Counted from the first letter of the stretch, positions 33,953 to 46,996 are shown. The stretch: 64,000 bases of DNA from Talinum fruticosum (GCA_021018815.1 JAITYX010000005.1:11144001-11208000), one strand, 5' to 3'. Notes: a model not told the origin generated them from the letters alone. Numbers and translations are program-made.

Positions 33953-35728
33953 AAATGCAAGAGCAGGTGCGAGCCGCAATGGAGTTGCGCACGCCCGTTA
34001 TGCCATTTCGGTATATGCCAACTCCCGGTACGGTGCAACCCCCTTGGGAGGTAAGCCTCGTTGCCCACTTCTTGGCAGGGATGCCCTCGCAAGTAACCCC
34101 AAGCACAACCAACCGAGGCTCGGACTACGCTCGCCCCGAGTAGTACGAGTGCCCCTCAACAAGGCATTACGAGAAGGCGATGTCCGAGAGGATTATCGAG
34201 GCCAAGAGAGCTCTTCATAGGGCTAATGAGAAGATTTCCACTTAACACACAGACCTTGACCCCTATGCCACCCACAGCAGGGGTTCCGCTTGGTTTGAGG
34301 GTCATGACGATGCCCTTGCCCCAAACGCAGAGCGAGGGCCCCGGGAGCGAAGGTCCACCAGTCCTGCATAATCAACTACTAATGGCCGCAATTCTCGGTG
34401 AGCCTATAATGCTGCAAGGAACGACCAAGTGCAGTCTGTCGTCCAGGAGCACTAGCGATTAAGGGAAAAGCATCATGAATAATCAAATTTGAAGAGTCCG
34501 GAGAAGTCGGAGAGGGTTACGCGCACACCCCTCGATCCGAGAGGAGGAATAACCCTTCCTTACTAGAAGTCCCGCGACATCGGCCTCGCGCCACTCCCAT
34601 CTCTCGGCTCGATTCACGACCGACTCAACCCACCTTTAACATACCATTTTCAAAAAAGATTATGAATGCTCCCCGAATGAAGAAGATAAAAGTCTCAAAC
34701 ACTAACCCACACAATGGTACTACTAATCCCGAAGATCACCTGGTGCACTATAAGTCCCATATGTATGTGCAAGACGGGGATAATGCAACCTACTCGTCGA
34801 TTCTTTCCTCGCCACACTAAAGGGAGTCGTGCAAAAATGGTTCAACAATCTTTCTCGGGGAAGCATCTCCTCATTCGAGGTGTTGTGTGAGAAGTTTATC
34901 GCACAATTTATTGTGAGTTGCAAGAAGAAAAAGACTAGCATCCACCTCTCCAAGATCAAACAAGGGAGGAACGAGAGCCTTAAAGACTACGTTCGAAGGT
35001 TCCATAAAGAGGCCGTCCTTATTCCTAACCTGCAAGATGTGGTCACCTTCACCGCCTTCCTTAACGAACTCGGGAGCGGGAGATTCAAATTCTCCCTCTT
35101 TGAGCAAAAGATAACAACTTTGGCGGAGGCACTCCGGAAGCAGTGACTTCATCCAAGCCACGAAAATATGCTCCAAAGAGGGAGAAGAAGGTGCTTGGGG
35201 AGTTGGCAGATAATGGGCAAATTGATCGCTCTCTAAAAAAGCTACTTATGAAACACAAGGAGGTTCTTCAAGGCGGGGATATGAGCATTATGATGATGAT
35301 GATCCTAATAGGAATGTGGCTACCATCGCTGGGGACTTCGTAGGGGCATGCCCCCTTCCTGGAAGACTCACCTCAAGAGCGCTCAACAAGTCCCGATCAC
35401 GGCCAGCCACCACCTGTGAAGCTATCTAGAGTGACCTTCGGAGAACAAGATTTTAAAGGCATGGCCGCCCCACATGAGGATGCTTTGGTCATCACACCGA
35501 AGATCTCGGACGGCATAGTTTGAAGGGTCCTTGTAGATACGGGGAGCTCGGTGGATATCATCACCATGGAATGCCTAAGTTAGCTAAAGTATACCGCCCA
35601 TAATCTTATCCCCCTCGTCAATCCTATCCTTGGATTTCAGGGGCGACGATACACCCCATAGGCATGATCCGCCTACCAGTCAAGATTGGAGAGAACGCCA
35701 AGGGCCAAAACATCAAAGTAAACTTTGC
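33953..35728 (+). pseudogene. gag: G3: Ty3/gypsy gag-protease fragment
   Basis: A Retrotrans_gag-type Gag: NPEDHLVHYKSHMYVQDGDN (about 34725-34785), then VQKWFNNLSRGSISSFEVLCE (34829-35146 open, 105 codons) and KQGRNESLKDYVRRFHKEAV. A retropepsin-like box VLVDTGSSVDIITME follows at about 35530, with a catalytic D-T-G. Frameshifts near 34810 and 35145 and stops in the protease make it dead. Both ends are cut: no start, and the frame stops at 35728 where the S4 LTR tail begins. The wording is that of Athila/Tat-lineage Gags; RT is absent. Confidence 0.82.
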
Positions 35729-35767
35729 CCTCTAGGGTGACTTAGACTCTCCACAAGCAAACCTTCA
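35729..35767 (+). repeat. S4 5' LTR, terminal 39 bp only
   Basis: CCTCTAGGGTGACTTAGACT onward to ACCTTCA matches the extreme end of all other LTRs (compare 63966-64000). Immediately upstream is in-frame gypsy protease text, so a deletion or recombination removed about 1.4 kb of LTR. Confidence 0.88.
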
Positions 35768-35769
35768 AT

Positions 35770-35781
35770 TGGTATCGAGCC
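35770..35781 (+). promoter_or_regulatory. S4 primer binding site
   Basis: TGGTATCGAGCC, two bases after the LTR end CTTCA. Same one-base-short variant of the initiator tRNA-Met complement as in S2. Confidence 0.82.
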
Positions 35782-35825
35782 TAGCCTTTCATGAGAGTCT
35801 CACCATCTAAAGGTATAAAGATCGG

Positions 35826-37600
35826 ATGGCTCGGAACAATGGAGAATTAGATGAAGGAAGATCATCCACCGGACCACTAAAGTTCAAACGGTCATACTTT
35901 GCCCATTGGAAGAAGATGATGAAATGTTTCCCGATGGAGAACGATGAAGATGTTTGGAACATCATCCAAGCCGGTAACTACATTCCAATGAAGACCGAGA
36001 ATGCAACTCTTGTACTTAAAGACAAATCTGAGTTCACCACCGAGGAGACCAAGAAATTCGAAAGAATTTTAAAGGTATGAACACACTTACATGTGCCATT
36101 AGCACGGAAGAATGCAATACGGTCTTAGCATGTGACACGGCTAAAGAGGTGTGGGACACTCTTGTTAACACCTATAAAGGAACAAGCCAAGTGAAGTAAG
36201 CAAAGATAAGTCAGTATCTTCATAAATATGAGTTATTCAAGATGGAGCCGAAGAAAACATCACTCGGATGTATGTTCGATTTACAGAGATTGCTAATAAT
36301 CTCAAATCTCCGGGTAGAAAGATCTCTCACGAAGAAATGTCGAGAAAGATTTTGAGAAGTATACCAAAGAAGAGATGGGGTCCTAAGGTGGCATCCATTG
36401 AAGAAGCTCGGAACCTCTCTCAACTAAGCCCGGACGAGCTTATTGGCAAGCTACTCACTCACGAGATTCATCCGGAGGAAGAGGATGTCCAGGTCAGCAC
36501 CAAAAAGAATATTGCGTCGAAGGCTTCGAAAGCGGACATGAAAATCCGAGCTCCTCGGAATCAAAAGAGGATCCTATGGCACTCATAGCCTGCGGCTTCA
36601 AGAGAATGATGAAATACAATAAGTGGGAAAAGAGGACAAAGGATGAGTTCTACAAGAAAGATAAGAAGGACAGAAAAGGTAAATATTCTTTTCCTTCAAA
36701 GTTATCTTTATCTAACTCTGGTTACTTTGAATGTGGCGGGAAGGAGCACATAGTCGAGACTGTCCCAAGAGAAAGAAGGAAAGAAAGAAACAGACTATGA
36801 TGGCTACATGGAATGATGATGACTCATTTGAAGAAGATGACTTAGATGACTCAAAGTGTCTTTTGGCACCGACGGACTTAGAAGCTGAATATGAGTCGGA
36901 CAGCCAGGACGTAGATATTGATGAGGTAGTTGAATACTTTCTCAAATTTTCAAAAGTTGATCTAGCACGATATATTTTTACTTTGGAAGAAAAGTCCAAT
37001 TCTCACTCGATCTAGTTCAAAGAACAACTTGAGTCTCTTACTCGATGAGAGCAATGCTTTGAAAAACGGATTGGAAAAGCCGAGACAAAATCTAAAAGAA
37101 CTTAAGACTAGTACTCAAGCAAATGAGACCGTGTCGAGTCATTTAGAACAAAGAATGAGCAATCGAAAAGAAAGCTCAATGAGTCTCAAGAGCTTATTTT
37201 AAAATTCACTCAAGGTTAGAAAAACCTTGATATGCTATTAGGCTCTCGGTGTGTCTCCTTCAGAAAAGAAGGACTTGGTTTCAATAAAGAAGAGGAATCA
37301 AAATCATATTCTAATCTTTTCAAAACGGTTTCTAGAACCGCAAAGTTCAGGAAGGCTGAGCATGGTCCCATTCATACAAATGAATAGAGGACTATGCCCG
37401 GACCAGTTTATAGGAAAAATCCTTCTCCTCCCGTTTACAAAAGAAAAGATTTTCAAAATAAAGAGACACAAACTCGGTTTTCCGGAAGGAAGACTCGGAA
37501 TCATACCAATCCAAAAATTATTCAAATCTTGGTTCCCAAAAGTGCTCTTCCTCATAAAAGGACCACGAGTAAAGGGAGTTACCTGGGTTCGTAAGAGGAA
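35826..37600 (+). pseudogene. gag: S4 gag remnant with linker
   Basis: The ATG at 35826 gives MARNNGELDEGRSS, then FKRSYFAHWKKMMKCF, typical of copia UBN2 Gag. The frame breaks at about 36080, then resumes (36268-36588: ISHEEMSRK, KKRWGPKVASIEEARNLSQL). The zinc knuckle near 36722-36768 reads YFECGGKEHIVETVP: the first Cys is Tyr and the last is lost by frameshift. The linker with KNPSPPVYKRKDFQNKET lies at about 37394-37594. The start is supported by the identical S2 start and by lying 45 bp after the PBS. Confidence 0.87.
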
Positions 37601-37619
37601 GTAAGAAGGGTTGCTTTGT

Positions 37620-40600
37620 CTCTGTCTTGTACATGACTCGGAAGAAGAAGAAAGGCCATTGGGACTTAGACGGTGGTTGCTCACGCCACATGTGAGGAGA
37701 TTCAAGATTCTCTCGAGCTAGAAGATCCGAAAGGAGGAAAAGTCACTTTTGGAGATAATAGCAATGGCAAGATAGTAGGGATTGGCAAAATTGGTGAAGG
37801 AAATAATAAAGTCAGCCCAGTTTACCTTGTCATAGGACTCAAGTACAATCTCATTAGCGTTTCTCAAGAGTACAATCTCATTAGCATTTCTCGGCTATGT
37901 GACAAAGGTCAAGAGGTAATGTTCACTCGGACGAACTATTACATTTCTAATCCAATCACTAAAGAGACTAAGCTATTAGGTTTGAGGTCAAGTAACACTT
38001 ACACTATTCCTCTCTCGGATTCAAGTAAGAATTTATCTTGTTTGAAAGCATTTGTGAATGATGATTCATGGACTTGGTATCGTAGACTAGGTCATATCAG
38101 CATGCATACAATCAAGAAACTTGCATATCATGGCCTGGTTAGGGGCTTACCTAACCGTGCTTTTAAGAAAGATAAAATCTATGAGGCATGCACAAAAGGT
38201 ACGCAGGTTAGATCATCTTTCAAACCACTCAAAATTGTATCTCCATTCAAACTGGTTGAATTGCTTCATATGTATTTGTGTGGTGAAATTCCTATGAAAA
38301 GTCTTCGAGGTAAATCGTATGTACTTGTTGTTGTTGATGATTTCTCACGATTTACTTGGGTATGTTTTCTCAAGAACAAGAATGAAGCTTTCAAAGAGTT
38401 CACAAAGCTCTGCAGCAAAAATTCAAGTGGAATCTCGGATTCAAATCGAAGGATTCGAACCGACCATGGAAAGGAGTTCGATTACTCGGAATTTACAGAC
38501 TTTTGTGACAAGAATGACATCTCTCACAACTTCTCCGCACCAAGAACTCCTCAAAAGAATGGAGTAGTGGAGAGAAAGAATAGAACTCTTGAAGAAATAT
38601 GAAGGACTATGATGATTAAAAATGATCTACCTTACTATTTTTAGGCTGAGGCAATCAACATAGCAAATTACACACTCAACAGATGCGTCATCGGACCCAT
38701 CTTGAAGAAAACACCCAATAATCTTTACAAAGGAAAGAAACCCAACATCTCCTACTTCAAACCACAACAATGGTAAAGAGCATCTGACTAAGTTTGATGC
38801 TAGGTCGGATGAAGGTATATTTATGGGCTACTCCTTTCATAGCAAAGCTTACCGTGTTTTTAACAAAAGAATGAACAAAATGGAAGAAAGTTCCACATTG
38901 TCTTTGATGAGATTGATCTTGGCAGGGTAAGTGAGTCCACATTCTCGGATCTCAAACTAAACAGAGATGAAGACAACCTTGTTGAAGCCGAGCTCAAAAA
39001 AGGTCAAAAAGAATTACCGAGGCAACTCAAAATGTTATGACTCAAACTAAACAAACTCAAGAGCCAGCTCGGAATGCTCGAAGAACAAGTCAATGAGACT
39101 CAGCAAGATCAACCAACCGAAGATTAGCCTATTCAACTAACAAACTTGGTAAACCAAAGGACAGGTAAAGCTTTTAAATATGCATCTAACCACCCACCGA
39201 AAACATATTATCCGATATCAACAAGTGGGGTAAGAACACAATCCTCTTTGCATAATCCATGTGCATTTTCTTCATTCATATCATTAACGGAACCCAAAAA
39301 TGCACTAGAAGTGCTAAATGAGCCTGAATGAGTACAGGCCATGTAAGAAGAGCTCAATCAATTTCAAAGAAACCAAGTCCGGAATCGATAAAACGACCAT
39401 CTAACCACCCTGTCATAGGAACTAAATTGGTTTTCAAGAACAAACTGGATGAGGAAGGGTTGGTAGTCGAAATAAGGCTAAACTTGTTGCCCGGGGTTAT
39501 AATCAAGAAGAAGGAATTAATTGTGGGAAACCTTTGCACTTGTTGCTAGGATTGAGGCAATGAAAATCCTGTTGGCATTTGCATCTAGCATGAATATCAA
39601 GCTTTATCAAATTGATGTCAAATGTGCCTTTCTGAATGGTTTCATTCAAGAAAAAGTTTTTGTTGAGCAACCCCTAGATTTGAAAACTCTGAATTTCCAA
39701 ATCATGTTTTCAAATTGCAAAAGGGTTTATATGGTCTTAAACAAGCTCCTAGAGCTTCATATGAAAGACTAAGCAATTTCTTGGTTGAAAAGGATTTCAA
39801 AAGTGGTCCGATTGACAAAACTCTTTTCATAAAAACCAAGGGCAAAGATTTTCTTCTCCCTTAGATTTATGTCGATGATATCATTTTTCGAGATACTAAT
39901 GAAACTCTACGTCAAGAGTTTTCCGAGTTGATGAGAGAGGAGTTCCAACTAAGTATGATGGGAGAACTCAACTTCTTTCTTGGTCTACAACTCAAATAAG
40001 ACAAGGAAGGTATTTATGTCCATCAATCCAAGTGTACCAAGGAACTTTTGAAGAAGCACAAACTATAAGATGTGAAGCATACAGACAACACCTATGAGTA
40101 ACAATATGAAACTAGACTCGGACGAAAAAGCTAAAGCTATAGATCATAAACTCTATAGAGGTATGATCGAATCTTTATATTATCTCACATCTAGTAGGCG
40201 AGATATCATGTTCGAGTGTCTGTCTTTGTGCAAGATTCCAAGCTAATCCAAAAGAATCATATCTCACTACAGGTGAAGAGAATTTTCGGATATCTTGGAG
40301 GGACTCATAATCTTGGTCTATGGTTTTCAAAAGACTCGGAACTAACTCTTACTAGGTACTCGGATGCTGATTATGCTGGATCTAAAGTTGATAGAAAGAG
40401 CACATCAGGAGCATGTCAATTTCTAGGTCAATCCCTCATCTCCTGGCACTCCAAGAAAGAAAACTCGGTTACTCTATCAACTGCTGAGGCTGAGTACATT
40501 GCAGCTGGAGCTTGTTGTGCTCGGATTCTCGTGAATCAAGCAAGCACTTGAAGGATCTAGGGTTATCATTCACATCAATCCCAATCAAGTGTGACAATTA

Positions 40601-40830
40601 GAGTGCAATTAGCATTACCAAGAATCTTATTCATCTCTTAAACACAAAGCATATTAAGGTCGGTATCATTTTTTGAGAGAACACTCGAAAAAGGTGATAT
40701 TGAACTAGAACTCATTCCTATGAAATTTCAGTTAGCTAATATTTTCACTAAGCCACTTAGTGAGGATAAGTTTTGCTTTATTAGGAATGAGCTTGGTATG
40801 ATTAATGCATTTTTAAGTGAATTATCCGTG
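37620..40830 (+). pseudogene. pol: S4 pol remnant
   Basis: A 309-codon open stretch (37673-38602) spans the end of protease, gag-pre-integrase and integrase to VVERKNRTLEEI, the longest intact Pol piece in the window. It carries telling changes: the first His of the HHCC site is Tyr (38078-38080, WTWYRRLGHI), the first zinc Cys is Tyr (IYEAC), and the first catalytic Asp is Tyr (38273-38275, LLHMYLCGEI). About 30 bp is duplicated in tandem at 37845-37904 (YNLIS repeated). RT YVDD is at 39868-39879, and RNase H at 40330-40830 with YSDADYAGSKVDRKST and AEAEYIAAG. Stops and frameshifts separate IN, RT and RNase H. Confidence 0.9.
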
Positions 40831-41192
40831 CATAATTATGTGTTCTATGTTTTTAATAACAAATAGATCAGTTGACAGAGTGAGACCGAGCTATGAGTTA
40901 TTAATTCTTTGAGTGTTATGAGTTACTCGGAAAATATACTGAGTCGAATAAGTTTTTGAGCAAAATGGACATCAAACTTCTAGGATTATCTCTAGATAAA
41001 TAGAGAATTTCATAAATATTTTCGAAAAGTCTTTCTTCTCTCTCTCGGACGTGTGCTTCAATTAAAGAATTCTAGTCATTGGAGGAAAGTTGCTTGAATA
41101 CTAGCTGTTGGAGTGCAGAACGTTACACCTATTTGAGACTCGCAGTTTGAACTTTAGGTCATACCCAAGGCTGAAGGTAATTTCTTTTCACT

Positions 41193-41200
41193 ATAAATAG
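41193..41200 (+). promoter_or_regulatory. Internal TATA box upstream of S4 ORF3
   Basis: TATAAATA in ACTATAAATAGCATCC, 138 bp before the ORF3 start position. The C/T-rich leader 41205-41335 resembles that of S1. Confidence 0.6.
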
Positions 41201-41338
41201 CATCCCTTTGTCTTCTTTTTGTTACTTTGCCCCTTGCTCTTTTCTCTCGAAATTTTTGTTCTCCCATATTCACTTTCCGAATTCAACGCTTTCTCTCTCT
41301 TTGCTCTCCTGTTTTGTCTCTGTTTCTCACCTTGCACC

Positions 41339-42610
41339 ACACCTAAGCAAGGTTCGAGACCTGAGTTGTTGGGGTCAGCAACCAAGAAGCCCCACACCAA
41401 AAATACTCAAGAGGGTACCTCCAACCCTCGAAAATATTTGTCACCCAACACTATACGTTTGATGACAAGTTCTTCCAAACCACATCCTTTTCGTGGTTAT
41501 AGCACGTCTAACTCACTATATTCCATAACCACTTATGCTTCAATGATTTCATCTATCCAAAACTCGTTGTTGAGTTCTATGCTAACATGTCCCATTCTAA
41601 AGGTGTTATCACCTCCAAAGTTTAAGGCAAGGTTGTTCGCATTAACCTCCCTCTTCTACGTAAACTTTTCAAAGTTTTCTCTCTCTTTCCCAAGTCCAAT
41701 CCCATACCTTTTATGGAGATTCCCGATGACTTCTTTGAGAAGTTTTCCAAAGAAATTCCTGAGCAACGAAGAATTTTTCCATCACTTAGATGAGAAGTTA
41801 AGTCGATTACTTTGCTTCATTCTCGATGAGAACTTTCTTCGCTCATCACTTGAGCAAGGAGAATCCTAATTCTAAGATTTTCAAAGTACTCTTTGATATC
41901 ATGGAGGGCTACGAAGTAAACCTCTTCCCTTTCATTATCGAGCATATGGCCTATGTGCTAGCTCACTTTAAAAAGTCCGCTCATTTTCCCTTTGGAGCTC
42001 TCGTGACGTTTGTCTTCAAACAGCTCAAGATTACCCTTCCCTCGGATCCCAAAGTCTGTTTCTAAGGTTGCCAGTATTGTTGGCGTAAAAGAACTTCTAC
42101 GGTACGGATACCAGGAAGTCAAACCCGGTGTTTGGGTTCACGAGTCCGAGTTGAAACCTCCCTCACCCCTCCCACTTAGACTCGGACTTCTCTAGCACTT
42201 CCATCTCCTTCCGAGGTAGAAGAAGAAGCTGAAGAAGGAGCAAATCAACCTGAAAAGGAGAAGGAAGAAGAAGAGAAAGAAAAGAGGAGGTCGCCCTCCT
42301 AAGGGCCAAGGTGCAACAGAACCTGAACCAAAGGTGATCTCCTCGGATCACGCTATAAGTGAGTCGAAGAAGCCGGGGACATTGGTCGATCCAAAGCTCG
42401 CTGGCTCAGCAGCACCGCCCTCTGTTGTCTTTCGGGAGGATGAACTTAAGGAAGATATGCCTCTAGCTTGAAGAACCAGAATAGAGCAACTTCCGGACAT
42501 CCCGTGCTACCGGTGCCGCAATCATCCACCTCCTCCAAAGCTTATCGGTGCAGGCGCAATGGCCGTCCCTCCTCTTCTCGACAACGAAGCCCTCTCCTCT
42601 TAATCTTTTT
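41339..42610 (+). pseudogene. S4 ORF3
   Basis: The expected ATG is ACA (41339-41341); the text then reads PKQGSRPELLGSATKKPHTK, matching MPKRGSGQELLRSATKKPRT of S1. Frameshifted blocks follow: EFYANMSHSKGVITSKV-like near 41570-41620, KENPNSKIFKVLFDIMEGYEV (41826-42065 open), YGYQEVKPGVWVHESEL (about 42100-42155), a K/E-rich region (42230-42290) and a C-terminal tail near 42480. There is no start codon and at least four frame breaks, so no product. Conserved spacing with S1 supports one ancestral protein of about 500 residues. Confidence 0.65.
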
Positions 42611-43050
42611 TTTTCTCCAACATCGATTGTACTCGGATTGCTATTTTGTTCCCTCCTTTTTATGAAATGCTAGGGGAGAAAATATAGAAACCTTGATGTT
42701 TAGTTTAGGGGAGTTCACCCTCTTTCGTGCAATGAATGATTTTTTTTCCAAACAGACTTGTTCCCAAGTTATATGTTTCCTAGTTATATTTTTGCCCCGA
42801 TGCTCAAATATTTAGCTTTGCGATTTGTTTTTGCTTTTTCTACTCGATACAATCTGTTCATTTCTTTGCTCGATTTATTATCTCGCATAACTGTTATGAG
42901 TTATGATATGATATGACTTGTTTCTAAGTATCACTGTCACTCTTTGCTCTAATACTTAAGAGAACATGACTTCTCGTTTCGATCATTAAAAATAAAAACT
43001 CATGTTTCACACTAGTAAGTTTCTATCTTAAGTATGGAATGCCTTTCATC

Positions 43051-43063
43051 AAAAAGGGGAGAT
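43051..43063 (+). promoter_or_regulatory. S4 polypurine tract
   Basis: AAAAAGGGGAGAT immediately before the LTR start TGAAGACTCGGG. Upstream PPT-like boxes: TAGGGGAGAAAA at about 42672 and TTAGGGGAGTT at about 42706. Confidence 0.87.
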
Positions 43064-43229
43064 TGAAGACTCGGGTTTCGATTCTAAGTCATTCCGAGTA
43101 TCACATGAAGACTCTAGTATAAATCCTATCTCTCTTAAGTTTCGATTCCAAGTCATTCTAAGCACCATAAAAACTCTTATCTAAGTTTTCATTCCGTTCG
43201 ACCGACTCATGAAGCGCCTTATTGCATAT
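43064..43229 (+). repeat. S4 3' LTR, left part (split by S5)
   Basis: The first 166 bp of the LTR, ending GCGCCTTATTGCATAT. It continues at 62698. It contains an internal near-repeat of TTTCGATTC(C/T)AAGTCATTC (about 43075 and 43141). Confidence 0.9.
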
Positions 43230-44731
43230 TGAAGGTTTGCACTTGGAGAGTCTTAGTCACCCTAGAGGGGGTTTGAATAGGGTTATGAGAAAATTTTAAC
43301 AAACTTAAAAACTTTAAGCTTGAAAAGAATGAACAAGATAATCTAAGTCTAGATTGAACTCGGAAAAGTGTATACTCGTAGTTACATTGAAACCCTCATG
43401 GGGCAGAAAACCACGGACGAGTGCTAATCTAAGCACCAAGTCAAATCCACTATTTTGAATCCTCAACATATAACGGAGTGACTCAACAAGAATTGCTCCC
43501 TTAGACAATTGCTTATAGAGTTTTCCTAGACTCGAAGTTCCCTTATTTGATCTAGTAATTCCTAATTAAGATAACCTTTACAACTAGGGACAACCGAGCT
43601 GAGTTAACCTTTACAGCTCATTCAAGGGACCTTACTCGGAAAGTAAGAAGAGTATGTGACTGATTACAAGACTTTACAACTCGGAAAAGTATTAAGTACG
43701 AGTTGGAGTTGTAAGAAGAAGATTGAATGAGTATTGTACTAAGAGATATAGTTTCGATAATGTGTTCAAGCAATGTGTTCAACAATGTGTTCAAGCACTC
43801 TTCAAGTCTCATGATGTGGCTTCTATTTATAGATCACCCGACAGATTGGCCGTTGTGTCTTGGTTACGAATAGAAGTCTTGATTGGCCATTGTAAAGGCT
43901 CTTCCGAGTCACTTAGAAAATATCCGTTGGGATGTGAACGTTATGTAATGGCTCTTGGCTCCTAAAGGTGCTCCAATCAACCGGTGATGTCTCGAAAAGT
44001 AAGGTGGAAACCACTTTTGAGCTTAATGTTGAAGTTTTCCAGTTTTGGAAACAGACAACCCCGACACGAGCGTCTAAGCCGTGTTCGAAGTAGATAAGCC
44101 TTGTCGGCTAGTGATTGACGACTGAAGCCGGTTACTTTTGTAATTCAAAAATAAGCTAACTTCGTTTGGATAACCTACAAAAGCAAACCAGTTTGGATCT
44201 CAAAGTATAAAATACTTTGGTCCAAGATTAGGCACGAGATAATAATTTAATTAAGATAATTAAGTGCATAATTATCTTAGGCCTAGAAGAGTGGAATTTT
44301 CTGAGTCTAATATTCAATATACTCAAATTCCATTAGAGTCAGTCCTAAGAAAGATCAAGTTAAAAAAGTGAAAACATCGAGTATAAGGACTTGATCCGGC
44401 TAAATAATTCTCATACAAGCAACCGACTTAGAAAAAGGAATTAACATTGTAATTCACTTTGCGTTGAAATATGCAATCAGAACTCATATAAAAAGTGTTA
44501 GAGAGATTATTTGAGCATGCGATAGATGTGAGTGTTGTCCGAGTGAGTCGAAGCACTAATACGTAAGATATACAATAATGTGTTTTCCGAGTCGATCGAA
44601 ATGAATGAAAACTTATACAAGAGTTTCTATAATACTCGGAATGACTTGTAATCAAAACTTAGGGAGGATGAGGTTTATACCTCGGTCTTCATGTAGTACT
44701 CGAATTGTTCGATTTAGAGTCCGAGTCATCA
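43230..44731 (-). repeat. S5 3' LTR
   Basis: 1502 bp. TATA (TATTTATA on +) at 43824-43831; 17-bp palindrome at 44202-44218. The usual CCGAGTCACTCGG is decayed to CCGAGTCACTTAG near 43903. Confidence 0.88.
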
Positions 44732-44743
44732 ATCTCCCCTTTT
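44732..44743 (-). promoter_or_regulatory. S5 polypurine tract
   Basis: ATCTCCCCTTTT on +, abutting the LTR. Extra boxes: AGCTCCCCTAAAC at about 45070 and ACTCCCCTTGC at about 45111. Confidence 0.85.
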
Positions 44744-45224
44744 GATGAAAGGCATTCCACACTCGGATAGAAACTTTGTTAATAAAAATAGACATAAGTT
44801 TTCATTCTCACTTAGTTAAGTATGTGGAACTAAAAAAAGCATGTCGGATACTATCACTACTTAGACCATTTATACGGATTACACATTTAGCAAAGAAAAA
44901 TTTGCACAGACTAAATCGAGAGCGTAACAAAAAAATATGAACGAGATATATCGAGTAAGAAATAAATAATAAGAGATCAAACTCGAAAGAATTAACTCGT
45001 AAAGAATTCTCGCTCGAAGAAAGAAATTTCGTTCATATGTACGTAAAAGAAAAAAATACAAGAAAAAGGGTGAGCTCCCCTAAACATAACAACATCAATT
45101 TTTCTATTTTACTCCCCTTGCATTTCATCAAAAATAAAAATAGGGAAGAAAACATCAAAAAGATACAGTTGATGTTGGATAAAAAAAATAAAATTAAAGA
45201 AAAAAATAAAGATGGGGTTGTTGG

Positions 45225-46842
45225 GGGTGCTGTGTGTGCTGAGGTGGATGAGCGTGCAGTGTGGCGGCGCCGGTAGGCTTGGGATGACGTTGATGACCAT
45301 GGTGGCAACAAGCACAGGGATCTCGAGGATTGGCCCGGTTCTAACCGGCTTACCCACAACTAAGTCATGTAGAGGCTCATCCTCCTGCAATACCGCGGAG
45401 GGAGGTGCTTCATCTCGCTTTGACCGTTATGGATCGACCAACATCCGCAGCGTCTTTTGACCCTCTCGGATCGTTGTCTAAGCTAATAAGCTCGGTTCGA
45501 GACTTCGGTACCTTATCCCTCTTGCTTAGCAGCTTCCTCCTTCTATTCTTATTCTTCCTCCTTCTCCTCTTCCTTCTCTTCCTCCTTCTCCTCGAGTTGA
45601 GCCGCTTCAGCCACAACTTCTTCTTCTTCTTCCGCCATTGCGAAGGGGGAATTGGCAGGGCTCGAGGACTCCTCGTAAGTTTTCCGAGCTGTCCAGGTCC
45701 CGAGTACCCTTGGATCTCCTTTCTTGAAGGAGCCGAAGTTGCTCCTATTGCTCCTTGATTAGTCCCTTCATCTCAAGGAGCAAATCCTAGTGCTCCCGGA
45801 TCCGTGGCTCGAGCCTTCTTCTAGTTTATGACCATGCTCTAAAGTATGTTTTTATAAGAGCGGAGAGTGGCCCGAAATTCTTCGGTCACGTAAGAGATGT
45901 TGTCTATCAAGACTAAAGACAAGGCAAGCAGAGGCTGCAGGAGGTGGTTCCGAGGTGGATGCACCACCATGTGGATGAGGAAGAGATTGGGAAGTTTGAG
46001 TCCGAGTCTTGTGAGGGGGTGAAGGGGGCTTCGGCTCGACCCATAGACCCGCACGCCAGGCTTGATCTCCTGGTACCCATTCCTAGAAGTTGATTTCCGC
46101 CCACTACAATGGCAGCCTCGGACACTCGTGTTTGGGTCCGAAGGGAGGGGAACCTTAAATTGCTTTAAAAACATAGTTAAAAGGGCTCGAAGGGAAAGGA
46201 GAGGGTTTCTTAGCTTGAACCGGCACAGCGGCCATTAGCTCAAGAATGGCTAGGAAGATGTCTACATTGTAGCCCTCGAGGATGTTAAACAGAGCTTTGA
46301 GAATCTTAGAATTAGGATTCTCTTTACTCGAGTGATGAGAGAGGAAAGTTCTCATCGAAGAAAGTAAAGCAGTCTAGCCTCACTCTTCATCTCGAGTCAT
46401 TGAGAAATTCTTTCATGACTAAGGGACTTCCTTGGCATATTTTTCAAAGAACTCATCTGCAATCTCATTAAAAGGGATGGTATTAGAGTTGAGAAAGAGA
46501 GAGGAGACTTTGAAAATATGATGGAGGAGAGAAAGGTTGATGCACACAACCGTGTCTCAAACTCGTGAGGTGATGATTCCCTCGGAGCAAGACAGCTTAT
46601 AGTAGAACTTAGCAATGAGTCCTGGGTAAATAAACTCACTGAAGCGAGAAAGTTGTAAACTCCAGTGGTTTTGATGTGAGCCAACCACGAAAACGATGTG
46701 GTTGGAAAAACTTGTCATCCAACGTGAGATGTTAGGTGATGAAAATTTTTGAGGGGTTAGAGGTACCCTCTTGTGTTTATTTGGTGCGCAGTTTCTTGGT
46801 CGCACACCCTAGAAAATCTTGGGCTGAACCTCTTTTAGGCAT
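45225..46842 (-). pseudogene. S5 ORF3
   Basis: Start at 46842: MPKRGSAQDFLGCATKKLRTK. The stretch 46355-46155 reads FLSHHSSKENPNSKILKALFNILEGYNVD, and 46174-45839 has NGYQEIKPGVRVYG. The charged middle is K/R/E-rich (about 45640-45500). The C-terminal block DEPLHDLVVGKPVRTGPILEIPV (about 45390-45315) aligns with the S2 and S6 ends. Frame breaks lie between blocks. It helps most to define both ends of the protein: about 1.6 kb from ATG to the C-terminal block. Confidence 0.65.
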
Positions 46843-46996
46843 GGCTGAAGATTTTAGAGTGAGAAAGAAAGTGAGCTCTGAAGAGAGAGAGAGAGAGAGA
46901 GAGAGAGTAAGTACTGAAAGCTTTGAGAGTGAGACTGCGTAGGCAAGAAAGTAAGTGAACAAAGAGTAATGTAGTGAAAGGAAAGTAAAGGGATGC

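Noticed and set aside
46887..46907. GA microsatellite as a separate locus
   Set aside because: It lies in the C/T-rich ORF3 leader of S5 and is a local expansion of that leader.
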